DNA of 64,000 bases from assembly GCF_033118175.1 (NCBI RefSeq), contig NC_083689.1:28998501-29062500 (forward strand). The letters are read 5' to 3'. Under the pieces are notes generated by a model, which did no database searches, was not told the origin of the DNA, and was given only the letters and a program-made list of their open reading frames with translations. The DNA comes from Dama dama. Lineage: Eukaryota; Chordata; Mammalia; Artiodactyla; Cervidae. The first letter of the stretch is position 1; every line of letters begins with the position of its first letter. This document shows positions 55,011 to 64,000 of the stretch, piece by piece. A program made the position numbers and the translations under genes.

Positions 55011-56119
55011 CACACCTATCTAAGGGTTAAATCCATATCTTTGATAGTTAGATTCCTATATTAAGATGTTTCAAAATTGACACTCAGCTATCAATAAAAA
55101 AAAAAAAAAACCCACAAGAAGGTACTACTGTCATAATGATAACCAAAATCTGTCTAAGACATCTTCTTTGGGAGGGAGGAATAATTTTTTTCCAGGTAAG
55201 TCTTTTAAAATTTGGGAATCATTGGTCCAAACAAAAGGAAAGGGAGACAGACAGCTAGTTTGAAAGAGATGCAGCCTCACCAACTGTTAGTTAAGTGCTT
55301 AGGAAAACCACGACCTTGCAAAATACAACTGCTGCTCCAAGACCTTCTGAAAACCCACCTCCTCCAAAGACAGACTGGAAGACTAAAAGCAGAAATGTGA
55401 GTTAACAGTGCTTTGGAAATAAATGTACCACTTTATACAATATTAACAGATTCTTCACAGACTTTCCAATATTAAAGATGCAGAAAGAGATAAAGTCCAC
55501 TGACTCAACAAGTATTTCATTGAGGGCCTGATGTGTTTAGACAACTTTATTTAAGGAAGGATCTCATGCAAAATTAGAAAAAAGTGACTGTTCAACAATT
55601 TTAAACTAGTGATGACTATTTAAATGAAAGCACAGGCTAATAGGTTCTCTGTGATGAGGGAAACGCTCTCTATGTTCACTGTCCGGTATGGTAGCCACCA
55701 GCCAACATGTGGGTACTGAGAACTCAAAATATGGCTCAAGTCAACACATTTTTAACTTTAGTTTAAACTTAGTTTAACAGCCAAATGTGACTAGTGGTTA
55801 TAGTATTGAAAAGTAGAACCTCAGATCATAAAAATTACCTCCCACTTTTGGGAGATACAGATAAGAAAGAAGAAATGGAGAAAAACAAAAACAAACAAAA
55901 AAAAAACCCCACAAAAAAACAACTTACTGAGTCCTTTTATAACAAACTTTCTTAAAATTTTTTGAAAAGAATTTTCTGTTGGGAAAAGATCTATTCACAC
56001 TGTAAAACTGAGGAGTCCAAACATTTTTTATTTTATTCAATGAACTAAAAAACAACTGCCATGGGTATTTTAAAAAGAAACAAACCGCCAAAATAGCAAG
56101 AGCTTGTATAGTATTAAAC

Positions 56120-56240
56120 TGTAGGACACTGGAATTAACTGGGAGTTAAGATGGTTGTTGCAAGTTCCAGCCTTGTCTCTGCCAGTTGTGGGTCCTATGA
56201 TTTTGGACAGGTAGATCACTTAGCTCTTTCACGTGGTAAA
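56120..56240 (+). mobile_element. Possible MIR relic
   Basis: The pattern ttccagccttgtctctgcca followed by tttggacaggtagatcactt resembles MIR. Diverged. Confidence 0.5.
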
Positions 56241-56379
56241 CTCCCAAGTGTGCACACTGGGGCCAGATGGCTGTCAAATGTCCTTTAGAAATTCTAGATG
56301 ACGATATAAGGAACATAAAAGTTTAAGATTCTTTTGCAATATTAATTTATAAAGAACAGTTCTATTATTCAACATGTAG

Positions 56380-57520
56380 TGACTGAGGATCTGCTATGTA
56401 GTAGGGACATAATGATAAACAGCCACAGACACAGTCTGCCTCTCATGGAGCTTGAAGTCAACTCAAGTTGACTCAAATAACCATCTTAACAAACACACTC
56501 CCTCTAATTGAAATAAGTGCTCCAAGAGAAAAGAGATTTGTCCTAGACTGGAGGTTAAAGGCTTCCTCTCCCAGGAAATAAGGACTGAAGTGAAACTTTA
56601 AGACTGAAAAGTTTTCTCAGTGTGGTGTGGGGGAGAAAGGAGGAAGATTTCCTGGATCGTATTCCATACTACAAAGGCCCAATGGCCAAAGAAAATACTG
56701 CTGTTAAGAACTGAAACATTTAAGAGGATGTAGCCCAGAGCTAGACAATGAAGGGCTAGTTTTAAGCCAAGGAATAACATGCTCAATTTTGTTTTAAAAG
56801 GATCACTCTGGGCACAATAAGGATACGGCACAGTGAATAAGAGGAAGCCATAAAAGGTTGCCGGAGAGGGACATGCTGCAGTTGTCTAGGATGGCAGCAG
56901 CGAGGATGAAAATCATATTTAGAAAATAAAGATGATGCAAAGAACTTGGTGATGACCTGGATATAGAGAGATAAGGGAAAGTGTCAGGGATGACTGTCTT
57001 CTCAGTTGTGCAATATGAGAAATGGTAGTACCATTCAGAAACACAGGACACGCTGGAAGAGGGCCTGGGTGGTTTTGTTTTGGGAGGCTGAGGGAGAGAA
57101 ATAAGTTTGTGAGTGTGGGCTGTGTTTAGACATGAAGCAAAAATGTCTAGCAGGCACTGGATGCCCAGGACTCAGAAAGCGCGTATTATTAGTTAGAGAC
57201 AGAATCCGGGGAGTAATTAGCCTACAGGTGATACAGAAAGGTGATATACAGAGAGACGACGACAAAGCAAGAAAGAAAGCCAGAACCAAGCCTAGAGGAT
57301 GGCCAGTTTAGAGACAAAGGAGACTGCAGAAGACTCTGCATTGAAAAAGCCAAAGAGGGAGAAGGAAAATTGAGAGTGATGTTATCGAAGCCAAGGAAGT
57401 GTCAAGAAGACTTCACAAGAATATCAAATGCTGCTGGAAGGCTGAATGCTACTGAGAAAAAGGGTTTGCTGCAATTAATGATAAGGATGAAGGAAGTCAC
57501 CGGTGACTTTTAACAAGAAC
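56380..57520 (-). mobile_element. L2 remnant, minus orientation
   Basis: Read on the plus strand: ctcatggagcttgaagtcaa, gttttaaaaggatcactctg, gcagttgtctaggatggcag, cagggatgactgtcttctca, the reverse complement of L2 in order. Same family as 21.9-23.3 kb. Confidence 0.75.
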
Positions 57521-57963
57521 TATTTAGGTGAAATGATGGGGTAAAAGTCATGTCACAGCAGATGGCCAGGATCCTCATAGTTCCTTTAAGTCTCGCTCTA
57601 ATGGAGCACAGTCAAGCCACCTACCTGCGATACAGCTCTGAAATGACGTACATACTAAACTCTGTTAGAAACTACATCACTGAAGGCACCAATTCACACC
57701 GACCCAACAAAGAACCACCCAGAGGTTTCCAGTATGCTTACTCTAGATAAACAGCTAGTATGTCAGTGTTCAGGAACAGCATAGAGAAAATTTCAGGCAG
57801 AGAAATTTCTGAGTCCAAGGGTACTATGACTACACCAGCCACAACCAGCTTCTACACAGAGATGAGATTCCACTAAGCTACATTCGCTTCTCAGGCCTCC
57901 CTCTTCTTCTGATCAGAAGTCCCCAAGCTCTCTTTGGGCTTTAAGGTTTCATAACAGCTTTGT

Positions 57964-58149
57964 GCTAAGCTGCTTCAGTCATGTCCGACTCTGTGCGACC
58001 CTATGGACTACAGCCTGCCAGGCTCCCCTGTCCATGGGATTTTCTAATTTCCTCTGTCCATGCCCTTCTCCAGGGGATCTCCCTGACCCAGGGATCAAAG
58101 CCATGTCTCTTATGTCTCCTACCTTGGCAGGCAGGTTCTTTACCAGAAT
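57964..58149 (-). mobile_element. Bov-tA-type SINE, diverged
   Basis: The Bov-A body is complete at its 3' end (tcgcacagagtcggacatga in reverse complement) and part of the tRNA-like head remains. A 7-bp repeat agctttg lies at 57956-57962 and 58150-58156. Confidence 0.87.
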
Positions 58150-58154
58150 AGCTT

Positions 58155-58611
58155 TGTTGTTGTTCAGTCCCTCAGTTGTGTCTCTTTGCCACCCCGTGGG
58201 GAGCAGCACCCCAGGTTTTGCTGTCCTTCACCATCTCCTGGAACTTACTCAAACTCATGTCCATTGAGTCAGTGACGCCATCCAACCATTTCATCCTGTT
58301 GGTCATCCCCTTCTCCTCCTGCCTTCAATCTTTCCGGGCTTCAGCGTCTTTTCTAATGAGTCAGCTCTTTGCATCAGGTGGCCAAAGTACTGGAGCGTCA
58401 GCATCAGTCCTTCCAATGAATATTCAAGACTGATTTCCTTTGGGATTGACTGGTTTGATCTCCTTGCAGCCCAGGGGGCTCTCAAGAGCCTTCTCCAACA
58501 CCAAAGGTCAAAAAGAATCAATTCTTCGGGCTCACCCTTCTTTATGGTCCAATTCTCACATCCATACAGGACTACTGGAAAAACCATAGCTTTGACTGTA
58601 TGGATCTTTCT
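58155..58611 (-). mobile_element. BovB LINE 3' fragment
   Basis: The minus strand encodes MVFPVVLYGCENWTIKKGEP at 58587 and the following BovB C-terminus, ending in a ttgttgttgttcag-type 3' end at 58155. It adjoins the preceding SINE directly. Confidence 0.92.
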
Positions 58612-58949
58612 GAATAGTTTTAGGAAAGCACTATTACAGGTTCTAGTGGAAAATGGAAGAATAATAAAGCCAATGGCAGATGATAAGTTTAATATTTAAT
58701 GGGAAACCATTGATATGTTTTTAACTTTGGTAGTTAAGTAGCTTTCCTTGTCCATCCCTCACTCCTTCATTTTGCTGAATCAACTCACTAGTTCCCCACT
58801 CCCTTATACTCTGAAAAACTACCAGTTCTCATAAAAACACATTTTTATGCTAGAAATTAAAACCCATTTTCTTAGGTTCTGTTACTTCACAAACCAGTAG
58901 CTGCAATTTTACGTGTTTGCCCCATTATAGAACTAACTTGTAGGATGAA

Positions 58950-59765
58950 ACCCAACTCTTGAGTCCACTTACCAAACTTGCTCCTACCAGTCTCTCACCT
59001 CTTCATAAACATTTGACTCAATCCTCAACAAGTGAAAACTCCTCAAACAGTTGCTAATCTCAACAATTTCACCTTTTAAACATAATCAGCGTTTAAACAC
59101 CTGTCACCATATCAAACACGATCACCTTCATAACAGTCATCATCATCGTAACTAAAACACTGCTAACTGATTTCCCAGCTTCCACTCTTATGTGCTTATG
59201 GGATACACCCCACACAGCAATGAGAGTGATGTTTTACAAATGTAAGTCAGATCATGTCAAGTCTGTGCTCAAAGCTTTCCATGACTTCCTACATCACTCA
59301 GGGTAAAAGTCTAAGTCTTCATCACGATCTACCAGGTTCTACATTGTTGCTCCTCACTACTGTTCCAACCTCCCCTATCACTCCCCTGCTAGTCACCCCA
59401 GTCATGTTGGTCCCCTTATTTCTCAGTCAAGTCAAGCACACCCCAGGCACACGCCTATCTCAAGGTCCTGGTGTTTGTAGTCCTCTGCCGACTCTTCACC
59501 CAAGGTATTTGCATGGGCTGATCTTTAGCTCCTGTCTAGTGACTGCTTATGAGTCAGAAAGGGCTTCTCTAACTCCCCTAAAACAGCACCACCCCAGCCA
59601 TTACCATCTATCTACCTTTCATTTTCTTTACAGCAGTTACATCGGACTTACTGGCTTACTTCTCCTCCCACTAAGATGAAAGCTCTACAGTTCTTTTGTG
59701 CCCACTGCTGTATCCCCAGCACTCAGAACAGGGCTATTACTGGTGCTCAATCAAGACTTGGAATA
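58950..59765 (+). mobile_element. L2 LINE, plus orientation
   Basis: A long stretch in L2 order: tttcccagcttccactctta, gtaagtcagatcatgtcaag, ctcagggtaaaagtctaagt, ctgtatccccagcactcaga and ctggtgctcaatcaagactt at the 3' end. A 141-codon open frame inside it is accidental. Confidence 0.85.
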
Positions 59766-60116
59766 ACTAAAAAATTCATATTCACTTCACTTCAGCATGG
59801 AGCCAATCTAATTAGTACCACAGACTTTAGAAACACAGATGAAACATGTAATAAAAAAATTAGTGAAAATGAACACACTCAACACATAAGAACCAACAAA
59901 CTCTCTTTTGGTCCTTTAAACTCTGGCCTAACAAGACTGGGAATGTAAGTGTGAACACAGACACATGAAGACATTGATTACAAAAGCAGTATACAGATTT
60001 TTTGCCACATTTTAAACCCTAAATTTATCTTTCCTTCTTCCCAGGCAGTCAGTTGGTGTATACTTGGAGAATGTGTACAGTTTATGGGTAAACCAGACTT
60101 CAGCTCTGGTGGCTCT

Positions 60117-60316
60117 GGTCCCTGGTGGCTCAGAGGTTAAAGCGTCTGCCTGCAATGCGGGAGACCTGGGTTCAATCCCTGGGTCGGGAAGATCCCCTGG
60201 AGAAGGAAATGGCAACCCACTCCAGTACTCTTGCCTAGAAAATTCCATGGACGGAGGAGCCTGGTAGACTATAGTCCATGGGGTTGCAGAGTCAGACATG
60301 ACTGAGTGACTTCACT
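60117..60316 (+). mobile_element. Bov-tA SINE, left arm of an inverted pair
   Basis: It runs from ccctggtggctcagaggtta to gtcagacatgactgagtgac with a well kept tRNA-like head and Bov-A body. Confidence 0.93.
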
Positions 60317-60342
60317 AAGTCACTAACTAAAAGTTGCTCAGT

Positions 60343-60475
60343 TGAATTCTCCAGGCCAGAATACTGGAGTGGGTATCCTTTCCCTTCTTCAGGGGATCTT
60401 CCCAACCCAGAGACCGAACCCAGGTCTCCCACATTGCAGGCGGATTCTTTACCAGCTGAGCCATAAGGGAAGCCC
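60343..60475 (-). mobile_element. Bov-tA/BOV-A2 fragment lacking its 3' end, right arm of an inverted pair
   Basis: Reverse complement starts gggcttcccttatggctcag and stops at the ggcctggagaattc segment in mid body. Loss of the 3' end is not what 5'-truncating retroposition produces, so a later rearrangement is likely. Confidence 0.9.
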
Positions 60476-61597
60476 TTACAAGGTGGGGCCCCTGCCAAAA
60501 TCATGAAACAGTCCAAGTTTGTGCCACACACAAATATTTCTGATCAAGGTCCCACCTCTACTCATTCCTGGACTTACTCTCCTCCTTATCCCCAGGGATT
60601 TGACCCATTCTTTTTCTTCCTGGGTGATCTTCCAAAACTCAAGCTCTGTACTGATATGATTAGCAGTGTGTGGAATTTTTTGTCCAAGACTCAACATACC
60701 CCACTTAAGAGTGGTAGCTACACTTGTTTAAAGTCCTTGTTAAGTGGGAGGAACTGATCACCCTGATACACTCAACAAACAAATCTTTATTAACTGCCTA
60801 TTCTCTGTCCAGAGATGAATGAGATACCAGCTCAGGTCCTAGTGAAAGAGACAGTCACATTAGTCACTAATTCCCCCTCTCTTCTTTCAGTTATGTAACC
60901 ATTCCACTCTCAGGTCAAGATAGAAGAGTGATGTTGGCAACCCCCAGCATGTCCCCCTCAACATCCCTGCCATCTCAGATCAGGTCCAGGGAATACAGAG
61001 GAAGAGGAAACAATAAGAAAGAGGAGCTACTATGTCCTGGCAACAGTCAAAAAAACCTGGGTGTGAATTTCATTTGTACCACTTTCTATGACAGTGGTAT
61101 TAAGGAATTTCTTCAGGTTCTATGAGCCCACTTTATCATGAGTAAAATGTGTCTAAGACGTATTTCTTAGGCATTAAATGAAAAAACCAACATGCTTAAT
61201 GAAACATGAGACATTTTTCCACATTTGATGTTTTCTATCATACATGCTGAAACTGTCTATCAAATACTTATTTGTTTACCATCTAGTTTTTAATTTCTTT
61301 TTGTAGGGGCAGGAATCACTAAGTCAGTTTTATTCTTTTTTGAAAAAAATCAATTACTGTTATCAGCTTTGAAGACTTTCTTGTCCTCTTTAAAATTATT
61401 TTCTCTCAGCTTCCCTGACAATGCTCTCCCGGCTGTTTCTCACCAGCCTAAGAGCTCCTTCTTTATTTCCTTTGCCAGTGTCTCCACAATCTCCAGTAGA
61501 CCTCTAGGCATTCTCCAAGTTGAAGGTCAGACTGTGTTTCTGTTCTCTTATCTACCCACTTTCCCCAAGTAACTTCATACACGACTTTAGACCATCA

Positions 61598-61659
61598 ATA
61601 CATATACACATACATATGTATACATACACACACACATATATTTCATATACATATATATT
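61598..61659 (+). repeat. CA/TA simple repeat
   Basis: Mixed catata and cacaca units with short interruptions. Confidence 0.9.
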
Positions 61660-61689
61660 CTGCCCCTTCTCCCTCAAAATGACTCTTGG

Positions 61690-62410
61690 ACTAAGATGTC
61701 TTACAAGCTACTCAAAAAGCATTCTTTCTTTCCTCCCCAAATCAATGTTCCTTCTCCAGTCTTTTCCCATCTTAAGCAAAGTACCATGTATTCAGCTGCT
61801 CAGGTCCAACACCGAGGAGTCAGCTTCTCTTTCATGCCCATATCCAATCCACGTACATCCTACTCATTCTGCCCCCAACCCTTATCATATATGGTGAGAC
61901 CACAGCAAAAGCTGCTTCTGTTGTCCCTCCTGCCAATCTCGTCTTCATCCAGCAATCCAAAGATGTTAGAACAGTTCACGTTGCTACGTCACACAAAATC
62001 ACTTTCCACTACCTTTATAAATAAATCTTATATTGGCCTCCTTACAGTTCTTTGAACACACCACTCTCACGGTCTTCAGATTTTGTTCCTTTGACCCGGC
62101 ATGTTGTTCTGCTCTATCATCAGCTTAGCCTTTAAGTTACAGCTTCAGTGTCAAACTTTGTGAAAAAGGCCTCCCCAAACCTAACTAAAATTAGGACCTA
62201 TTATATCTTCATCAACATTCTATACTCCTCTTTCACAGCACCCGATGGGGGTGGGATTTAATTACATTATTTGTTTGGTTAATGTATGCCTAATAGAGTA
62301 TGAGAGTCAGTATCTATTTTGCTAATCACTGCATTGTTCCATAGTGCCACAGTCATGTGACCTACGCCTAAGAAACTCTTCTCCCTAATAAATATTTGGT
62401 AAATGGAGGA
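61690..62410 (+). mobile_element. L2 LINE, plus orientation
   Basis: It contains aacaccgaggagtcagcttc, gcccatatccaatccacgta, tgtgaaaaaggcctccccaa, gcattgttccatagtgccac and ccctaataaatatttggtaa, in the order of L2 to its 3' end. Confidence 0.78.
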
Positions 62411-63134
62411 CTCAAGATGCACCTTGATTATTTATTCCTCTTCAGCTGAATTTTTAGGCAAAATGCTTTAAAAAGTCACAGTGCTAGGCAAAGAAAGGAA
62501 CTCAAGAATAGGAAGACAGTGTAGTCCTTTCCCCCTAACAAGTTCCTGGAGTGCTTTTCTTTTACTTTTTTTTATTCTTCCATAGTTCCCAGCACAGACT
62601 TAGATCCATGGTAGATAATGAAGAACTCAGTGATCTGAGCAGACTCCATGACAGTCAATCAAGAGCTAGGATTAAATGCTATAGAATTCTGAGCGCTATG
62701 ATTTCATCCAGGGCTACAAGCAGTAGAAAAGATTTTAATGAGTAAAAGTCAATCTAAAAAGTGAAGAACAACATTTGGGAATCTTGCCAACCTGTACTAT
62801 CAGCCTCACCCTGCCTCACCCTGCTCCTTCAATAGCGGTTTATCTACGGCCAGATTGGTACTCCTTAACATGACAATCTCTTTAATCCATTTGCTAATTT
62901 CTAAACAAAATTATCTTCAAGATGAGGTTCTGTACTTACTTAACCTAATAAACCTTTTTCATTGCCCATAAAGAACCTGAATAGTAAAAGGTAAAAAACT
63001 ACAAAGAACTTATTACACCACATGCTGCACAAATGAAACTCTGAACGTAACATTTTAGTTACTACATTCATCGAAAATTGTAGAGATTAAGAGAATCTTA
63101 AAAGTGAAATCCTAAAGTTTAACTATGTACTTTA

Positions 63135-63270
63135 ATTTTTTTATTATTATTATTATTTTTTCGCTGCAGCACACAGCATATGGGATCTTAGGTCCCTGAC
63201 CAGGGATTCAAGTCCTGCCCGCTGCATTGGAAGTCCAGAGTCCTAACCACTGGACCACCAGGGAAGTTCC
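63135..63270 (-). mobile_element. CHR-1-type tRNA-derived SINE
   Basis: Reverse complement: ggaacttccctggtggtcca, aggactctggacttccaatg, gaatccctggtcagggacct, aagatcccatatgctgtgtg and an AT-rich tail. A 15-bp duplication with one mismatch, taactatgtacttta (63120-63134) and taactatttacttta (63271-63285), frames it. Confidence 0.88.
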
Positions 63271-63309
63271 TAACTATTTACTTTACGAAGGGCCAATATA
63301 AGACTGAAA

Positions 63310-63440
63310 TAGTAACTGCACTAGTCATTATTTTTCTGGTACCGAGCAAGGGCCTTTGTGTACATTTTTTTCTCTAATCTTCAAAATAACTCTGAAAGAT
63401 GAGGAAGCTGAGGCTGACAGGCTAGGTGACTTCTTCAACT
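63310..63440 (+). mobile_element. Possible MIR relic
   Basis: The pattern tctaatcttcaaaataactc, tgaaagatgaggaagctgag, gctgacaggctaggtgactt resembles MIR. Confidence 0.6.
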
Positions 63441-64000
63441 ACTTCTTCAACTACTATACATCTAAACAACGCAGGTGTTCTTTCTCATACATTGTGAGCT
63501 GACCAAAAACACTCAACAAAACTCTGAAACTTTGGGAAAACTACAAGTGCTTTGCTATTTAGAGAATTTAATTTAAAACAACAAAAACTTTCCCAGGAAG
63601 CATACAAGATCAAGGTATAGTAATAATATCCCTCAATTAAAAAAAAAAAAAAAAAAGCCTTTAAGACTTATGCATAAATATAGACTGTTTTACTACTCAA
63701 CTAAGGGCTTTGATGAAATAAACCTGAAAATATCTATATAGTATTTTCAATAATAAAAATGCTCTAAGAAAAGGTAAATTACCAGCTTCATAAACCAGCT
63801 ACATAATCTACTTTATAAGGACTACATAAGGAATTTTGAAAAAAAGAATAGATTTGAGAGAAACAACAGAAATATGAATAAAATAAGTGTTTTTGATAAA
63901 ATGTTTTCTTCTGAAATGACAAAACACCATAAGAGAATGAAAGCAGTAGTCCGACCCAGAGTTAAGTGATGCCAGGCCTTTAAACGATCGATCCACGGTA

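Larger units (their letters stand above)
41600..64000 (-). other. SLC12A2: SLC12A2 intron 1, partial (at least 22.4 kb)
   Basis: No further exon of SLC12A2 or of any other gene is recognisable from here to the window edge, and no CpG-island-like stretch marks a promoter. The content is SINEs, BovB, L2, MIR and old L1 relics separated by AT-rich unclassified DNA. Stretches with nothing nameable include 42850-44160, 45250-46780, 46920-47920, 50940-51340, 55020-56110 and 62420-63110. Confidence 0.85.

Noticed and set aside
59254..59679. 141-codon open frame
   Set aside because: It lies inside a plus-strand L2 relic and shows no domain, only L2-like order of sequence.
61520..61897. 125-codon open frame
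   Set aside because: It starts in unclassified sequence, crosses a CA/TA simple repeat and ends in L2 sequence; low-complexity peptide.
62420..64000. SLC12A2 exon 1 or promoter at the right edge
   Set aside because: No CpG-rich stretch and no N-terminal NKCC1 coding sequence; exon 1 must lie further right.

Overview
The window is mammalian nuclear DNA from a ruminant, most likely a bovid. It carries BovB (RTE-clade) LINEs, Bov-tA/BOV-A2 and CHR-type tRNA-derived SINEs and young L1-BT-like LINE-1s, a mix that marks ruminants. The exact species cannot be read from the sequence.

The only host protein-coding gene is SLC12A2 (NKCC1, the basolateral/ubiquitous Na-K-2Cl cotransporter). It is on the minus strand and fills the whole window. 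Sixteen consecutive coding exons, numbered 2 to 17 on the assumption that the large N-terminal exon is exon 1, run from 41599 down to 80. Every one has GT/AG-type splice sites. Joined, they give 1860 bases (620 codons) that stay open and keep phase across every junction. They encode the end of the cytosolic N-terminus, all twelve transmembrane helices with the ion-binding motifs, the glycosylated loop between TM7 and TM8, and the start of the C-terminal domain. Exon 1 and the promoter lie beyond base 64000. The rest of the C-terminal domain lies before base 1.

Layout, left to right: exons 17 to 8 (80-21345) with introns holding two larger L1 insertions and a sequence-perfect U6 snRNA retrocopy; exons 7 to 5 (24132-26813); a 12.9 kb intron 4 (26814-39747) full of BovB, Bov-tA, Tigger2-like and ancient L1 sequence; exons 4 to 2 (39748-41599); then at least 22.4 kb of intron 1 containing only repeats and unclassified DNA.

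I found no new gene system. The notable points are structural. One L1 is flanked by a direct duplication of about 254 bp, which looks like an extraordinarily long target-site duplication. A short L1 fragment in gene-sense orientation begins only 22 bases into intron 7. A Bov-tA and a BovB were inserted one after the other at the same 10-bp target. There is a 45-bp double palindrome in intron 15, and several long inverted pairs of retroelements could fold in the pre-mRNA. Repeat family names come from recognising consensus features by eye, not from a database search.
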